Assembly (NCBI RefSeq): GCF_002157585.1
Contig: NZ_BDGB01000029.1
Coordinates: 84,978 to 148,977 of the forward strand
Source: Lentilactobacillus parakefiri
GTDB taxonomy: Bacteria; Bacillota; Bacilli; Lactobacillales; Lactobacillaceae
Reading direction: 5' to 3'
DNA length: 64,000 nucleotides
The number at the start of each line of letters is the position of its first letter. The first letter of the stretch is position 1. Below, one piece after another: positions 63,069 through 64,000 of the stretch. The notes under the pieces are model-generated. The model was not told the origin of the DNA. It made no database searches and saw nothing but the letters and a program-made list of their open reading frames with translations. The translations under genes and the position numbers were made by a program.

Positions 63069-63842
63069 ATGGGAAAGTATTATACAATTGGAATTCCAGC
63101 TGAAATAAGGGTCATCAACAATTTGGATCGTAACTCTGTCAACGATAACGAAGTCGCCGGCGTCATCAAACACGGTGGGGTGCCGGTCCTTATTCCCACC
63201 CGTAATCCAGAAATTATGGCGCAGTACGTTGACTTGATTGACGGTTTGCTGCTGCCGGGTGGGCCGGATGTTGCCCCGAAGTTCTATGGTGAAGAACCCG
63301 TTCAAAATCTTGGTGACACAGATGCCTTCTTGGATGCCAGCGAAATTGAGTTAGTTAAATTGGCAGTTGCCAAGCGCAAACCGATTTTTGGCATCTGCCG
63401 CGGTGTTCAAGTGTTAAACGTTGCGCTTGGCGGCACCCTCTATCAAGATCTGTATAGTCAACGCAATCGCCCTACCTTACAGCATTACCAAAAGGCACCG
63501 ATGCAACAGGGAACGCACACGATTTCTGTGACCCCTGATTCTTATTTGGCAAAGATTATCGGTACTGATGATACAACCTTGGTTAACAGTCACCATCATG
63601 AGGCGGTCAAAGCCGTTTCTTCGCAGCTCAACATCTCCGCATTAGCAAAAGATGGCGTGATTGAAGGGGTTGAAAGTAAAGACGACGATCTGATTATTGG
63701 TGTCCAATGGCATCCGGAGGCTATGTTCCAAACGGATCAGGTACAAGATGCGTTGTTTGCTGATTTTATGGCCCGAGTGGCAAAGTTCGCAGGCCAGAAA
63801 ACGCAAACTGCTAACAGTGCAGTTTCTACCGAGAATGACTAA
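63069..63842 (+). CDS. Gamma-glutamyl-gamma-aminobutyrate hydrolase (PuuD-like) family protein
   Basis: 257-aa class I amidotransferase-fold hydrolase (peptidase C26). Nucleophile in FGICRGVQVLNVALGGTL, DGLLLPGGPDVAP, NSHHHEAVK and the catalytic HPE in GVQWHPEAMF. PuuD members cleave gamma-glutamyl amides in polyamine breakdown; the substrate here is unproven. The ATG at 63069 follows TAGGAGTG. Cytosolic. Confidence 0.88.
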   Translation: MGKYYTIGIPAEIRVINNLDRNSVNDNEVAGVIKHGGVPVLIPTRNPEIMAQYVDLIDGLLLPGGPDVAPKFYGEEPVQNLGDTDAFLDASEIELVKLAVAKRKPIFGICRGVQVLNVALGGTLYQDLYSQRNRPTLQHYQKAPMQQGTHTISVTPDSYLAKIIGTDDTTLVNSHHHEAVKAVSSQLNISALAKDGVIEGVESKDDDLIIGVQWHPEAMFQTDQVQDALFADFMARVAKFAGQKTQTANSAVSTEND

Positions 63843-64000
63843 TAATTAACTGAAACTTGAAAGTATGAAGACAGACTGATCCCTTGGTATCACAGGGCAT
63901 ATTTTAATTAATTTAACCATTTAGCTTGCTGTTAACAGCGAAACTAACCGTTTCGGCAAAAATGTGAAGAACTGATTCATCATCTGAATAATTTGGGCTC
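63843..64000. other. Trailing intergenic sequence
   Basis: AT-rich stretch with no start codon behind a ribosome site and no convincing terminator. The next gene lies outside the window. Confidence 0.4.

Noticed and set aside
1..64000. CRISPR array, insertion sequence or rRNA operon
   Set aside because: No regularly spaced repeats, transposase genes or rRNA sequence were found on reading through the window.

Overview
The window is the chromosomal replication-origin region of a low-to-moderate GC Gram-positive bacterium of the Lactobacillaceae. The canonical block rpmH-dnaA-dnaN-yaaA-recF-gyrB-gyrA is present with DnaA boxes on both sides of dnaA. rpsF-ssb-rpsR, gdpP-rplI-dnaB, walRKHIJ-htrA and rlmH follow on one side, and rnpA-yidC, jag and mnmE-mnmG on the other. 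T-box and TPP leaders, a lactate oxidase and a helveticin J-type bacteriocin point to a heterofermentative lactobacillus (Lentilactobacillus- or Levilactobacillus-like). The genus is an inference and was not tested.

Layout. 1-2.7 kb: truncated Trp-type T-box, a large inverted repeat, trpE-trpG. 2.7-4.8 kb: thiamine salvage operon (ylmB-ykoE) under a TPP riboswitch on the minus strand. 4.9-9.5 kb: a small secreted protein, a 53-aa zinc-ribbon protein, KptA, a histidine phosphatase, signal peptidase I and an MFS exporter. 9.6-21.3 kb: mnmG, mnmE, jag, yidC, rnpA and rpmH transcribed away from dnaA, split by a 6-kb accessory block between jag and yidC (CDF transporter, T-box-led acetoin reductase, an ArsR/quinone reductase/Hsp31 group, glycerate kinase). 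21.3-31 kb: oriC and the replication/gyrase genes. 31-42 kb: lactate oxidase, the S6-SSB-S18 operon, NhaC behind a T-box, an amino acid permease, c-di-AMP phosphodiesterase, L9 and the replicative helicase. 42-48.6 kb: accessory block with a bacteriocin cassette and a TetR/ABC-2 pair, ending at tRNA-Lys. 49-56 kb: WalRK operon and HtrA. 56-59 kb: a surface-layer-like protein with a probable premature stop, an orphan antitoxin-like gene and a cluster of DnaA boxes before rlmH. 59.7-64 kb: MarR/DUF2316/amidohydrolase divergent from an SDR, a flavodoxin and a PuuD-like amidotransferase.

Most interesting locus: a four-gene minus-strand cassette (45394-43075) encoding two small regulatory-looking proteins, an LL-H-type holin and a signal-less helveticin J-family class III bacteriocin. 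It is headed by an excellent sigma-A promoter (TTGAAC-N17-TATGAT) whose -35 is overlapped by a perfect Firmicute LexA/SOS box (GAACGTATGTTC). A LexA/CI-like self-cleaving repressor gene is divergent from it. This looks like a colicin-style, DNA-damage-inducible, holin-released bacteriocin module built from prophage parts.

Other points of note are a Gly-to-Trp change in the glutaminase nucleophile elbow of TrpG, an unusual T-box in front of an acetoin/diacetyl reductase, one perfect and two near-perfect parS sites without parAB nearby, and a family of long-hairpin intergenic repeats.
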